A stretch of 64,000 nt of DNA. Origin: Streptomyces klenkii (GTDB lineage: Bacteria > Actinomycetota > Actinomycetes > Streptomycetales > Streptomycetaceae). Both the position numbers and the translations under genes were made by a program. The stretch is taken from contig NZ_RBAM01000005.1 in assembly GCF_003626645.1 (NCBI RefSeq), forward strand, positions 186,001 to 250,000, written 5' to 3'. Below are positions 41,203 through 49,748 of the stretch, in pieces. The stretch's first letter is position 1. Each line of letters starts with the position of its first letter. The notes beneath the pieces are model-generated. The model was not told the origin of the DNA. It saw only the letters and a program-made list of their open reading frames with translations, and searched no databases.

Positions 41203-42903
41203 ATGGCTGCCACCTCGCACACACCCCCGGCCGCCGCCCCGACCCGCCGCAAGGCCGGCCGCCACCGCGGCGAGGGCCAGTGGGCCGTGGGCCACTTCAC
41301 CCCGCTGAACGGCAACGAGCAGTTCAAAAAGGACGACGACGGTCTCAATGTGCGGACACGCATCGAGACGATCTACTCGAAGGCCGGCTTCGACTCCATC
41401 GACCCCGCCGATCTGCGCGGCCGGATGCGCTGGTGGGGCCTGTACACCCAGCGCAAGCCGGGGATCGACGGCGGCAGGACGGCGGTCCTGGAGCCGGAGG
41501 AGCTGGACGACAAGTACTTCATGATGCGCGTCCGCATCGACGGCGGCCGCCTCTCCGTCGCCCAGCTGCGCGCCATCGGCGAGGTCTCGCAGACGTACGC
41601 CCGCGGCACGGCCGACATCACGGACCGGCAGAACATCCAGCTGCACTGGGTCCGCATCGAGGACGTGCCCGCGATCTGGGAGAAGCTGGAGGCCGTCGGG
41701 CTGTCCACGACGGAGGCGTGCGGCGACTGCCCGCGCGTCGTCATCGGCTCGCCGGTCGCCGGGATCGCCGCGGACGAGATCATCGACGGCACGCCGGCGA
41801 TCGAGGAGATCGAGCGCCGCTACATCGGCAGCAAGGAATTCTCCAACCTGCCGCGGAAGTTCAAGTCCGCGGTCTCCGGCTCGCCGGCGCAGGACGTCGT
41901 CCACGAGATCAACGACATCGCCTTCGTGGGCGTCGAACACCCCGAGCACGGGCCCGGCTTCGACGTGTGGGTGGGCGGCGGGCTGTCCACGAGCCCCCGG
42001 CTCGGCGAGCGGCTGGGCGCCTGGGTGCCGCTGGCGGACGTCCCGGACGTGTGGGCCGGGGTGGCCGGCATCTTCCGCGACTACGGCTACCGCCGCCTGC
42101 GCACCCGCGCCCGGCTGAAGTTCCTGATGGCGGACTGGGGCCCGGAGCGGTTCCGCGACGTCCTGGAGAACGAGTACCTGAAGCGCAAGCTCGCCGACGG
42201 CCCGCCGCCGGCCGAGCCGAGCAACCGCTGGCGCGACCACATGGGCGTGCACGAGCAGAAGGACGGCCGCTTCTACGTGGGCTTCGCCCCGCGCGTCGGC
42301 CGCGTGGACGGCAGCACCCTCACCAAGCTCGCCGAACTCGCGGCGGCGCACGGCTCGGACCGGCTCAACACCACCGTCGAGCAGAAGATGGTCGTCCTGG
42401 ACGTGGCGCGCGAGCAGGTGGACTCCCTCGTCGCCGGGCTGGAGGCGCTCGGCTTCCAGGTCACGCCCTCCCCGTTCCGGCGCGGCACGATGGCCTGCAC
42501 GGGCATCGAGTACTGCAAGCTCGCGATCGTGGAGACCAAGGCCCGCGGCGCCTCGCTGATCGACGAACTGGAGCGCCGGATGCCGGACTTCACGGAGCCG
42601 GTCACCATCAACATCAACGGCTGCCCGAACGCCTGCGCCCGGATCCAGACCGCCGACATCGGCCTCAAGGGCCAGCTCGTGCTGGATGAGGACGGCCGGC
42701 AGGTCGAGGGCTTCCAGGTGCACCTGGGCGGCGCGCTGGGCCTCCAGGCCGGCTTCGGGCGCAAGGTCCGCGGGCTGAAGGTCACCTCCGCCGAACTCCC
42801 GGACTACGTCGAGCGCGTGCTCACCCGCTTCGGCGAACAGCGCGAGGACGGCGAGCGGTTCGCGGCCTGGGTCGCGCGCGCCACGGAAGCGGACCTGTCA
42901 TGA
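41203..42903 (+). CDS. ferredoxin-dependent sulfite (nitrite/sulfite) reductase
   Basis: 566 aa from ATG 41203, with AAGGA about 9 bases upstream. Two ferredoxin-like half domains and two sirohaem domains; the [4Fe-4S]-sirohaem ligands are Cys432, Cys438 (ACTGIEYCK), Cys474 and Cys478 (NGCPNACAR). TADITDRQNIQLHWVRIEDVP is the conserved substrate and sirohaem region. In a cys operon it most likely reduces sulfite to sulfide with six electrons from ferredoxin. The next gene starts inside its stop codon (ATGA). Confidence 0.93.
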   Translation: MAATSHTPPAAAPTRRKAGRHRGEGQWAVGHFTPLNGNEQFKKDDDGLNVRTRIETIYSKAGFDSIDPADLRGRMRWWGLYTQRKPGIDGGRTAVLEPEELDDKYFMMRVRIDGGRLSVAQLRAIGEVSQTYARGTADITDRQNIQLHWVRIEDVPAIWEKLEAVGLSTTEACGDCPRVVIGSPVAGIAADEIIDGTPAIEEIERRYIGSKEFSNLPRKFKSAVSGSPAQDVVHEINDIAFVGVEHPEHGPGFDVWVGGGLSTSPRLGERLGAWVPLADVPDVWAGVAGIFRDYGYRRLRTRARLKFLMADWGPERFRDVLENEYLKRKLADGPPPAEPSNRWRDHMGVHEQKDGRFYVGFAPRVGRVDGSTLTKLAELAAAHGSDRLNTTVEQKMVVLDVAREQVDSLVAGLEALGFQVTPSPFRRGTMACTGIEYCKLAIVETKARGASLIDELERRMPDFTEPVTININGCPNACARIQTADIGLKGQLVLDEDGRQVEGFQVHLGGALGLQAGFGRKVRGLKVTSAELPDYVERVLTRFGEQREDGERFAAWVARATEADLS

Positions 42904-43154
42904 GCGGACGCGCCGCCCCCTTCTACTGCCCCTACTGCGGCGACGAGGACCTGCGCCCCTCCGAGGAGGGGCACGGCGCCTGGGAATGCACCGCGTGCAG
43001 CCGGGCGTTCCGGCTGTCGTTCCTCGGGCTGCTGGCCCCGCGCACGCACGGCCGCGGCCCGGAGCCCGCCACCGGGGCACCCGCACCGGCTCCGGCTCCG
43101 GCAGACGCACCGGCACCCGTATCCGCTTCCGGCGAAGGGGGCACGACCCCATGA
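42900..43154 (+). CDS. small zinc-ribbon protein linked to sulfite reductase and cysH
   Basis: 84 aa, coupled by ATGA overlaps to both neighbours (42900-42903 and 43151-43154). Residues ~8-36 form a zinc ribbon (YCPYCGDEDL then WECTACSRAF), and the following 50 residues are a Pro/Ala-rich tail. The fixed place between the reductase and cysH suggests a role as redox, metal or sulfur handling partner; the function is unknown. Very basic conservation (four Cys, Trp and Phe) is seen only in the first half. Confidence 0.8.
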   Translation: MSGRAAPFYCPYCGDEDLRPSEEGHGAWECTACSRAFRLSFLGLLAPRTHGRGPEPATGAPAPAPAPADAPAPVSASGEGGTTP

Positions 43155-43840
43155 CCACCACCGGCCTACAGGAAGTCGCCGAACGGGCAGGCCGCGAGCT
43201 GGAGGACGCCCCGGCGCCCGACATCCTGCGCTGGGCCGCCGAGACCTTCGGGAAGAGGTTCTGCGTCACCTCCTCCATGGAGGACGCGGTCGTCGCCCAC
43301 CTCGCCTCCCGCGCCCTGCCCGGCGTCGACGTCGTCTTCCTCGACACCGGCTACCACTTCCCGGAGACGATCGGCACCCGCGACGCGGTCGCGGCCGTGA
43401 TGGACGTCAACGTCATCACGCTCACGCCGCGCGCGACCGTCGCCGAGCAGGACGCCGCCCACGGGCCCCGGCTGCACGACCGCGACCCCGACCTGTGCTG
43501 CGCGCTGCGCAAGGTCGAGCCGCTGGAGCGCGGGCTCACCGCGTACGACGCCTGGGCGACCGGGCTGCGCCGCGACGAGTCGCCGACCCGCGCGGGCACG
43601 CCCGTCGTCGGCTGGGACGCACGGCGGCGGAAGGTGAAGGTGTCCCCCATAGCCCGCTGGACCCAGGACGACGTCGACGCGTACGTGTCCGAACACGGCG
43701 TGCTCACCAACCCGCTGCTCATGGACGGCTACGCCTCCGTCGGCTGCGCGCCCTGCACCCGCCGGGTCGAAGCGGGCGAGGACGCGCGCGCCGGCCGCTG
43801 GGCGGGCCTCGCCAAGACCGAGTGCGGGCTGCACGGATGA
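43151..43840 (+). CDS. cysH: adenylyl-sulfate (APS) reductase
   Basis: 229 aa. The [4Fe-4S] Cys pairs typical of APS-using enzymes are Cys116-Cys117 (DLCCALRK) and Cys199/Cys202 (GCAPCTRR), and the catalytic Cys225 lies in KTECGLHG. SSMEDAVVAHLA is the P-loop-like nucleotide site and FLDTGYHFPET the family signature. It reduces APS to sulfite and AMP using thioredoxin. With cysC also present, both APS and PAPS could be made. Overlaps cysC by ATGA. Confidence 0.93.
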   Translation: MTTTGLQEVAERAGRELEDAPAPDILRWAAETFGKRFCVTSSMEDAVVAHLASRALPGVDVVFLDTGYHFPETIGTRDAVAAVMDVNVITLTPRATVAEQDAAHGPRLHDRDPDLCCALRKVEPLERGLTAYDAWATGLRRDESPTRAGTPVVGWDARRRKVKVSPIARWTQDDVDAYVSEHGVLTNPLLMDGYASVGCAPCTRRVEAGEDARAGRWAGLAKTECGLHG

Positions 43841-44403
43841 CCACGGACGACACGGAGCGGGAGCGAAGGATGAGCGGAGCCACGATCTGGCTCACCGGCC
43901 TGCCGAGCGCGGGCAAGACGACCATCGCCCGGGCGCTGGCCGCGCGGCTGAGCGGCGAGGGGCACCGGGTGGAGGTGCTGGACGGCGACGAGGTCAGGGA
44001 GTTCCTCTCGGCCGGCCTGGGCTTCTCCCGCGCGGACCGGGACACCAACGTGCGCCGCATCGGCTTCGTCGCGCAGTTGCTCGCCGCGCACGGCGTGAAG
44101 GTGCTCGTTCCGGTGATCGCCCCGTACGCGGACTCCCGCGAGGCGGTGCGCAAGCACCACCAGCAGCACGGCACCGGCTATCTGGAGGTGCACGTGGCCA
44201 CGCCCGTCGAGGTGTGCTCGGCCCGGGACGTGAAGGGCCTGTACGCGAAGCAGGCCGCGGGCGAGCTGTCCGGGCTGACGGGCGTGGACGATCCGTACGA
44301 GGTGCCGGCCGACCCGGACCTGCGGATCGAGGCGCACGCACAGACCGTCGAGGAGTCGGCCGGGGCGCTGCACGCGCTGCTGGCGGGAAGGGGGCTGGCA
44401 TGA
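43837..44403 (+). CDS. cysC: adenylyl-sulfate kinase
   Basis: 188 aa from ATG 43837, whose ATGA overlaps the cysH stop; an internal ATG at 43870 also has a purine-rich leader. P-loop GLPSAGKTT, then VLDGDEVREFLSAGLGFSRADRDTNVRRIG (APS-binding) and CSARDVKGLYAKQAAGEL. It phosphorylates APS to PAPS. Since the cysH product looks APS-specific, PAPS may serve sulfotransferases rather than assimilation. Confidence 0.93.
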   Translation: MTTDDTERERRMSGATIWLTGLPSAGKTTIARALAARLSGEGHRVEVLDGDEVREFLSAGLGFSRADRDTNVRRIGFVAQLLAAHGVKVLVPVIAPYADSREAVRKHHQQHGTGYLEVHVATPVEVCSARDVKGLYAKQAAGELSGLTGVDDPYEVPADPDLRIEAHAQTVEESAGALHALLAGRGLA

Positions 44404-45320
44404 GCGCGGGTTCTTCGGACAGCCCGTACGTGTTGTCGCACTTGGACGTGCTGGAGTCGGAGGCGGTGCACGTCTTCCGGGAGGTGGCGGGGGAGTTCGA
44501 GCGGCCGGTGCTGCTGTTCTCCGGCGGCAAGGACTCCATCGTGATGCTGCACCTGGCGCTGAAGGCGTTCGCGCCCGCGCCGCTGCCCTTCGCCCTGCTG
44601 CACGTGGACACGGGACACAACTTCCCCGAGGTCCTGGCCTACCGCGACCGCACCGCCGCCGAACACGGGCTGCGCCTGCACGTCGCTTCCGTCCAGGAGG
44701 CGATCGACGCGGGGCGGGTGCGGGAGCGGCCGGACGGGACGCGTAATCCCTTGCAGACCGTGCCCCTTCTAGACGCCATCACCGGTCACCGCTTCGACGC
44801 GGTCTTCGGCGGTGGGCGGCGGGATGAGGAGAAGGCCCGCGCCAAGGAACGTGTCTTCTCCCTGCGCGATGAGTTCGGTGGCTGGGATCCGCGCCGGCAG
44901 CGCCCCGAACTGTGGCAGCTCTACAACGGCCGTCACGCCCCGGGCGAACACGTACGGGTCTTCCCCTTGTCGAATTTCACTGAGCTGGATGTGTGGCAGT
45001 ACATCGCACGGGAGAAGATCGAGCTGCCCTCGATCTACTTCGCGCATCAGCGGGAGGTCTTCGCCCGGGACGGGATGTGGCTGGCTCCCGGCGACTGGGG
45101 CGGCCCCCGCGACGGGGAGGCCGTGGTGCAGCGCCTCGTGCGCTACCGCACGGTGGGCGACATGTCCTGCACGGGTGCCGTCGACTCCGCCGCCACGACC
45201 GTCGCCGACGTCATCACCGAGATCACCGCCTCCCGCCTGACCGAGCGCGGCGCGAGCAGAGCCGATGACCGCCTGTCCGAGGCCGCCATGGAAGACCGCA
45301 AGCGCGAGGGGTACTTCTAG
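44400..45320 (+). CDS. cysD: sulfate adenylyltransferase subunit 2
   Basis: 306 aa, coupled to cysC by ATGA. PP-loop motif LLFSGGKDSIVMLHLALKAF, then HVDTGHNFPEVLAYRD, GGGRRDEEKARAKERVFS and LSNFTELDVWQYI. It forms APS from ATP and sulfate, with energy from GTP hydrolysis by the CysN subunit encoded two bases downstream. Complete (usual length 300-310). Confidence 0.95.
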   Translation: MSAGSSDSPYVLSHLDVLESEAVHVFREVAGEFERPVLLFSGGKDSIVMLHLALKAFAPAPLPFALLHVDTGHNFPEVLAYRDRTAAEHGLRLHVASVQEAIDAGRVRERPDGTRNPLQTVPLLDAITGHRFDAVFGGGRRDEEKARAKERVFSLRDEFGGWDPRRQRPELWQLYNGRHAPGEHVRVFPLSNFTELDVWQYIAREKIELPSIYFAHQREVFARDGMWLAPGDWGGPRDGEAVVQRLVRYRTVGDMSCTGAVDSAATTVADVITEITASRLTERGASRADDRLSEAAMEDRKREGYF

Positions 45321-45322
45321 CC

Positions 45323-46657
45323 ATGACCACCACCGACACGACGACGGCCGCGGCGACGTCGCTGCTGCGTTTTGCCACCGCCGGCTCCGTCGACGACGGG
45401 AAGTCGACTCTCGTCGGACGCCTCCTGCACGACTCCAAGTCCGTGCTGGCCGACCAGCTCGAAGCCGTCACACACGCCTCCCGCAACCGCGGGGCGTCCG
45501 CGCCGGACCTGGCGTTGCTGACGGACGGGCTGCGGGCGGAGCGCGAGCAGGGCATCACCATCGACGTCGCCTACCGCTACTTCGCCACGCCCCGGCGCCG
45601 CTTCATCCTCGCCGACACCCCCGGCCACGTGCAGTACACCCGCAACATGGTCACCGGCGCCTCCACCGCACAAGCCGCCGTCGTCCTCGTCGACGCCCGC
45701 AACGGCGTCGTCGAACAAACCCGCCGGCACGCCGCCGTCGCCGCCCTCCTGCGCGTTCCCCACCTCATCCTCGCCGTCAACAAAATGGACCTCGCCGGCT
45801 ACGCCGAGTCGGTCTTCGCACCGATCGCCGCCGAGTTCGCCGCCTACGCGGGCTCCCTGGGGGTGCCGGAAGTCACCGCGATCCCGGTCTCGGCGCTCGC
45901 CGGGGACAACGTGGTCACCCCGTCCCCGCACATGGACTGGTACGGCGGCCCCACCGTCCTGGAACACCTCGAAACGGTGCCCGTCGTCACCGACCCCGCG
46001 AGCGAGCCGGCCCGCTTCCCCGTCCAGTACGTCATCCGCCCCCGGACCGCCACCCACCCCGACTACCGCGGCTACGCCGGCCAGATCGCCTCCGGCGTCC
46101 TGCGCGTCGGCGAGCAAGTGACGGTCCTCCCCTCGGGGCGCACGAGCACGATCACCGGCATCGACGCCCTGGGCTCGTCGGTGGACGTGGCGTGGGCACC
46201 GCAATCGGTAACGGTCCGCCTCGCCGACGACCTGGACATCTCACGCGGCGACCTCATCGCCCCGGCCGCAAGCGCACCCGCCACGACCCGGGACGTCGAA
46301 GCAACCGTCTGCCACGTAGCGGACCGGCCGCTGCGCGTGGGGGACCGGGTACTGCTCAAGCACACCACCCGTACGGTCAAGGCGCTGGTGAAGGCAGTGC
46401 CGTCCCGCCTGACGCTCGACGACCTCTCCCAGCACCCGGAGCCCGGCCGGCTGGCCGCCAACGACATCGGGCGCGTGGTGCTGCGCACGGCCGAACCGCT
46501 GGCGCTCGACCCGTACGCCGGCTCCCGGCGCACCGGCTCGTTCCTGCTGATCGACCCGGCCGACGGGACGACGCTGACCGCCGGCATGGCGGGCGAGGCG
46601 TTCGCGGCGGGCCCCGGGAAGCCCTCCGACGACTCGGTAGAGGGATGGGACTTCTGA
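45323..46657 (+). CDS. cysN: sulfate adenylyltransferase subunit 1
   Basis: 444 aa. EF-Tu-like GTPase with G1 AGSVDDGKST, G3 ADTPGHVQYTRNM and G4 NKMD, followed by two beta-barrel domains (VQYVIRPRTATHPDYRGYAG). There is no fused CysC kinase domain; the kinase is encoded separately. A 36-aa ORF starts two bases after the stop. Confidence 0.95.
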   Translation: MTTTDTTTAAATSLLRFATAGSVDDGKSTLVGRLLHDSKSVLADQLEAVTHASRNRGASAPDLALLTDGLRAEREQGITIDVAYRYFATPRRRFILADTPGHVQYTRNMVTGASTAQAAVVLVDARNGVVEQTRRHAAVAALLRVPHLILAVNKMDLAGYAESVFAPIAAEFAAYAGSLGVPEVTAIPVSALAGDNVVTPSPHMDWYGGPTVLEHLETVPVVTDPASEPARFPVQYVIRPRTATHPDYRGYAGQIASGVLRVGEQVTVLPSGRTSTITGIDALGSSVDVAWAPQSVTVRLADDLDISRGDLIAPAASAPATTRDVEATVCHVADRPLRVGDRVLLKHTTRTVKALVKAVPSRLTLDDLSQHPEPGRLAANDIGRVVLRTAEPLALDPYAGSRRTGSFLLIDPADGTTLTAGMAGEAFAAGPGKPSDDSVEGWDF

Positions 46658-46659
46658 GG

Positions 46660-46770
46660 ATGACCACTTCCTCCCGGGACTTCTTCTCCGGCTTCGGCAA
46701 GCAGGGCGGCAGGGTCGGCAGCGGCGACATCGGCAGCGGGCGGGGCGGCACCGGCCGATGTGCGTGCTGA
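46660..46770 (+). CDS. 36-aa microprotein ending Cys-Ala-Cys, possible leader peptide
   Basis: ATG 46660 follows the cysN stop by two bases and reads MTTSSRDFFSGFGKQGGRVG and onward through a Gly/Arg/Ser-rich stretch to GRCAC. The only Cys codons, TGT and TGC, are the third-last and last. A 9-bp hairpin (46776-46798) starts five bases after the stop and the sulfonate transporter follows. GAGG abuts the ATG; coupling to cysN is likely. I do not recognise the family. A Cys-sensing leader for the transporter genes is my inference. Confidence 0.6.
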   Translation: MTTSSRDFFSGFGKQGGRVGSGDIGSGRGGTGRCAC

Positions 46771-46775
46771 GCACC

Positions 46776-46798
46776 GGTCCGGCGTCGCCCGCCGGACC
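46776..46798 (+). promoter_or_regulatory. hairpin just after the Cys-ended microprotein
   Basis: GGTCCGGCG (46776-46784) pairs perfectly with CGCCGGACC (46790-46798), loop five bases. It begins five bases after the stop codon that follows a Cys codon, the geometry expected of ribosome-mediated attenuation. Confidence 0.6.
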
Positions 46799-46890
46799 CT
46801 CCGTTCCCCCCGCCCTCCGCCGCTCCTTACGCCCCTGCAAGTGCCGGGCGTCCCCTTAGTCGCATCCCGGCCCGTTCGAGAGGACCGCCT

Positions 46891-48012
46891 GTGTCCAGCG
46901 TCGCCCGCCCGACCCGCCGCCGTACCCTTATCGCCCTCACAGCCCTCCCCCTGCTGACCCTCGCCCTGGGCGCCTGTGGCTACGGCTCCCAGAAGGACAC
47001 CGCGCCCGGCACCTCAGCCGGCAAGAACGCGCCGTCGGCGGCCCCGCTGTCGGCCGACACCGTCCGGATCGGCTATTTCCCGAACATCACCCACGCCACG
47101 CCGCTGGTCGGCGAGCAGGAGGGCCTGATCCAGAAGGAGCTGGGCGGCACGAAGCTCCGCTCGACCACGTTCAACGCGGGCCCCTCCGAGATCGAGGCGC
47201 TCAACGCGGGCTCGATCGACATCGGCTGGATCGGGCCGTCGCCGGCGATCAACGGCTACGTGAAGTCCAAGGGCAAGAGCCTGCGCATCATCTCGGGCTC
47301 GGCCTCGGGCGGGGTGAAGCTGGTCGTCGACCCCAAGAAGATCTCCTCCCTGGACGACGTCAAGGGCAAGCGGATCGCCACCCCGCAGAAGGGCAACACC
47401 CAGGACGTGGCGTTCCTCAACTGGATCGCGGCCAAGGGCTGGAAGGTCGACCCGCAGAGCGGCAAGGGCGACGTCTCGGTGGTCCGTACGGACAACAAGG
47501 TGACGCCCGACGCCTTCAAGTCCGGCTCGGTGGACGGTGCGTGGGTGCCCGAGCCGACCGCGTCGAAGCTGGTCTCCGAGGGCGGCAAGGTGCTCCTGGA
47601 CGAGTCCGAGCTGTGGCCGGGCGGGAAGTTCGTCATCACCAATGTGATCGTGTCGCAGAAGTTCCTGGACGCGCACCCCGACGTGGTCGAGGCCGTGCTG
47701 CGCGGCTCCGTGAAGACCAACGCCTGGATCAAGGCCGAGCCGGAGAAGGCCAAGGCCTCGGCGAACGCGGCGCTGAAGAAGCTCTCCGGCAAGGAACTGC
47801 CGGCCGAGATCCTCGACCCGGCCTGGAAGTCCATCGAGGTCCTCGACGACCCGCTGGCCGCGTCGCTGGACGCCGAGGCCGGACACGCCGTCAAGGCCGG
47901 GCTGCTGGAGAAGCCCGACCTGGCGGGCGTCTACGACCTGACCCTGCTCAACAAGGTTCTCAAGGCCGAGGGCAGGCCCGCGGTGGACGCCGCGAAGCTC
48001 GGCAAGCAGTAG
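46891..48012 (+). CDS. ssuA: aliphatic sulfonate ABC transporter, substrate-binding lipoprotein
   Basis: 373 aa from GTG 46891, with AGAGGA about 7 bases upstream. A lipobox (LALGACGY, Cys at about residue 30) follows an Arg-rich twin-Arg-like start (RPTRRRTLIALTALPLL). The periplasmic-binding fold of the SsuA/TauA type has VRIGYFPNITHATPL, GSIDIGWIGPSPAINGY and DAFKSGSVDGAWVPEPTAS. It captures alkanesulfonates or a related sulfur compound; with no sulfonate monooxygenase in the window, sulfate-ester or taurine substrates are also possible. Confidence 0.88.
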   Translation: MSSVARPTRRRTLIALTALPLLTLALGACGYGSQKDTAPGTSAGKNAPSAAPLSADTVRIGYFPNITHATPLVGEQEGLIQKELGGTKLRSTTFNAGPSEIEALNAGSIDIGWIGPSPAINGYVKSKGKSLRIISGSASGGVKLVVDPKKISSLDDVKGKRIATPQKGNTQDVAFLNWIAAKGWKVDPQSGKGDVSVVRTDNKVTPDAFKSGSVDGAWVPEPTASKLVSEGGKVLLDESELWPGGKFVITNVIVSQKFLDAHPDVVEAVLRGSVKTNAWIKAEPEKAKASANAALKKLSGKELPAEILDPAWKSIEVLDDPLAASLDAEAGHAVKAGLLEKPDLAGVYDLTLLNKVLKAEGRPAVDAAKLGKQ

Positions 48013-48058
48013 CAGCCGCCCGCCCGTCGTATCCGCCCCATCCCCAGGAGGTGACCGG

Positions 48059-48859
48059 ATGGCCCCGGCACTGACGACCGACAAGACCGGCACGGCCGCG
48101 CGCGCGAACAGCGGGTCCGCGGTCAGGATCGACCACGTCCACAAGTCCTTCGGCCGGCCCGGCGCGGCCCAGCCGGTGCTGGACGACGTCTCGCTGGAGG
48201 TGCGCCCCGGCGAGTTCGTGTGCCTCCTGGGCGCCTCGGGCTGCGGCAAGTCGACGCTGCTCAACCTGGTGGCCGGCCTGGACCGGCCGACCGCGGGCAC
48301 CATCGAGGTGCCCGGCGGGCGCCCGGCCCTGATGTTCCAGGAGCACGCGCTGTTCCCGTGGCTCACCGCGGGCCGCAACATCGAGCTGGCGCTGCGGCTG
48401 CGCGGCGTGCCGCGCGCGGAGCGGCGGCCGGAGGCGGAGCGGCTCCTGGAGCTCGTGCGGCTCTCCGGGGCGTACGGCAAGCGGGTGCACGAGCTGTCGG
48501 GCGGCATGCGGCAGCGCGTCGCGCTCGCCCGCGCCCTGGCGCAGGACAGCCAGGTCCTGCTGATGGACGAGCCGTTCGCGGCGCTGGACGCCATCACCCG
48601 GGACGTGCTGCACCACGAACTGACCCGCATCTGGTCCGAGACGTCGCTGTCGGTGCTGTTCGTCACCCACAACGTCCGCGAGGCGGTGCGGCTCGCGCAG
48701 CGCGTCGTGCTGCTGTCCTCGCGGCCGGGGCGGGTGGCCCGGCAGTGGGCCGTGGACATACCCCAGCCCCGCCGCATCGAGGACGCGGCGGTGGCGGACC
48801 TGTCCGTCGAGATCACCGAAGAACTGCGTGGGGAGATCCGCCGCCATGGCCGGCACTGA
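48059..48859 (+). CDS. ssuB: sulfonate ABC transporter ATP-binding protein
   Basis: 266 aa from ATG 48059, with CAGGAGG about 8 bases upstream. Walker A GASGCGKST, Q-loop MFQEHALFPWLTAGRN, signature LSGGMRQRVALARALAQ, Walker B LLMDEPFAALD and the H-loop VTHNVREAVRLAQR. It powers uptake through the SsuC permease. The stop overlaps the ssuC start by 14 bases. Confidence 0.93.
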   Translation: MAPALTTDKTGTAARANSGSAVRIDHVHKSFGRPGAAQPVLDDVSLEVRPGEFVCLLGASGCGKSTLLNLVAGLDRPTAGTIEVPGGRPALMFQEHALFPWLTAGRNIELALRLRGVPRAERRPEAERLLELVRLSGAYGKRVHELSGGMRQRVALARALAQDSQVLLMDEPFAALDAITRDVLHHELTRIWSETSLSVLFVTHNVREAVRLAQRVVLLSSRPGRVARQWAVDIPQPRRIEDAAVADLSVEITEELRGEIRRHGRH

Positions 48860-49748
48860 GACCGGGCCCCGGAGCGTCTCCGGCAGCCCGCACGACCTCG
48901 CCGGCCTGGAGGCCGGGCTCGACGCCCTGGACGCGGTGCGGGTCGAGCGCACCCCCTTCGCGAAGGTGCTGCTCCACAAGGTCCTGCCGCCGGTCACGGC
49001 CGTCGTCCTCGTCCTCGTGGTGTGGAAGGTGCTGGTCGTCGCGGAGGTCACCGACGCCTACAAGCTGCCCGACCCGTCGGCGGTCTGGCACAGCCTGAAG
49101 GAGCTGTGGCTGCGCGGCACCCTCCTGGACATCGTCTGGACGTCCGTCTCGCGCGGCCTGCTGGGCTTCGCCGCCGCCCTCGCCCTCGGCACGCCGCTCG
49201 GCCTGCTCGTCGCGCGCGTGAAGGTCGTACGGGCGGCGCTCGGGCCCCTCCTGTCCGGGTTGCAGTCGCTGCCGTCGGTGGCCTGGGTGCCCGCGGCGGT
49301 GATCTGGCTGGGCATCACCGACGGGGCGATGTACGCGGTGATCCTGCTCGGCGCGGTGCCGTCCATCGCCAACGGCCTGGTGTCCGGCATCGACCAGGTG
49401 CCGCCGCTGTACCTGCGGGCGGGCCGCACCATGGGCGCCACGGGGCTGAGCGGCGCCCGGCACGTCCTGCTGCCCGCCGCGCTCCCCGGCTACATCGCCG
49501 GGCTGAAGCAGGGCTGGGCGTTCTCCTGGCGGTCCCTCATGGCCGCCGAGCTGATCGCCTCCTCCCCCGACCTGGGGCTGGGCCTGGGGCAGTACCTGGA
49601 GAACGCGCGCACCGACTCCGACATGCCGGGCGTCCTCCTCGGGATCATCCTCATCCTGTTCGTCGGCATCGCCATCGACCTGGCCGTCTTCAGCCCCCTG
49701 GAGCGCCGGGTGCTGCGGACGCGCGGACTGGCCGCGGCGGCCCGATGA
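48846..49748 (+). CDS. ssuC: sulfonate ABC transporter permease
   Basis: 300 aa from ATG 48846, with GGGGAG about 8 bases upstream. Six membrane helices with an N-terminal tail of ~50 residues, and the ABC-coupling EAA-type loop GRTMGATGLSGARHVLLPAALPGYIAG. The usual family opening LWKVL-like stretch occurs as VLVVWKVLVVAEVT. The stop overlaps the next start (ATGA), so the chelatase is in the same operon. Confidence 0.92.
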   Translation: MAGTETGPRSVSGSPHDLAGLEAGLDALDAVRVERTPFAKVLLHKVLPPVTAVVLVLVVWKVLVVAEVTDAYKLPDPSAVWHSLKELWLRGTLLDIVWTSVSRGLLGFAAALALGTPLGLLVARVKVVRAALGPLLSGLQSLPSVAWVPAAVIWLGITDGAMYAVILLGAVPSIANGLVSGIDQVPPLYLRAGRTMGATGLSGARHVLLPAALPGYIAGLKQGWAFSWRSLMAAELIASSPDLGLGLGQYLENARTDSDMPGVLLGIILILFVGIAIDLAVFSPLERRVLRTRGLAAAAR

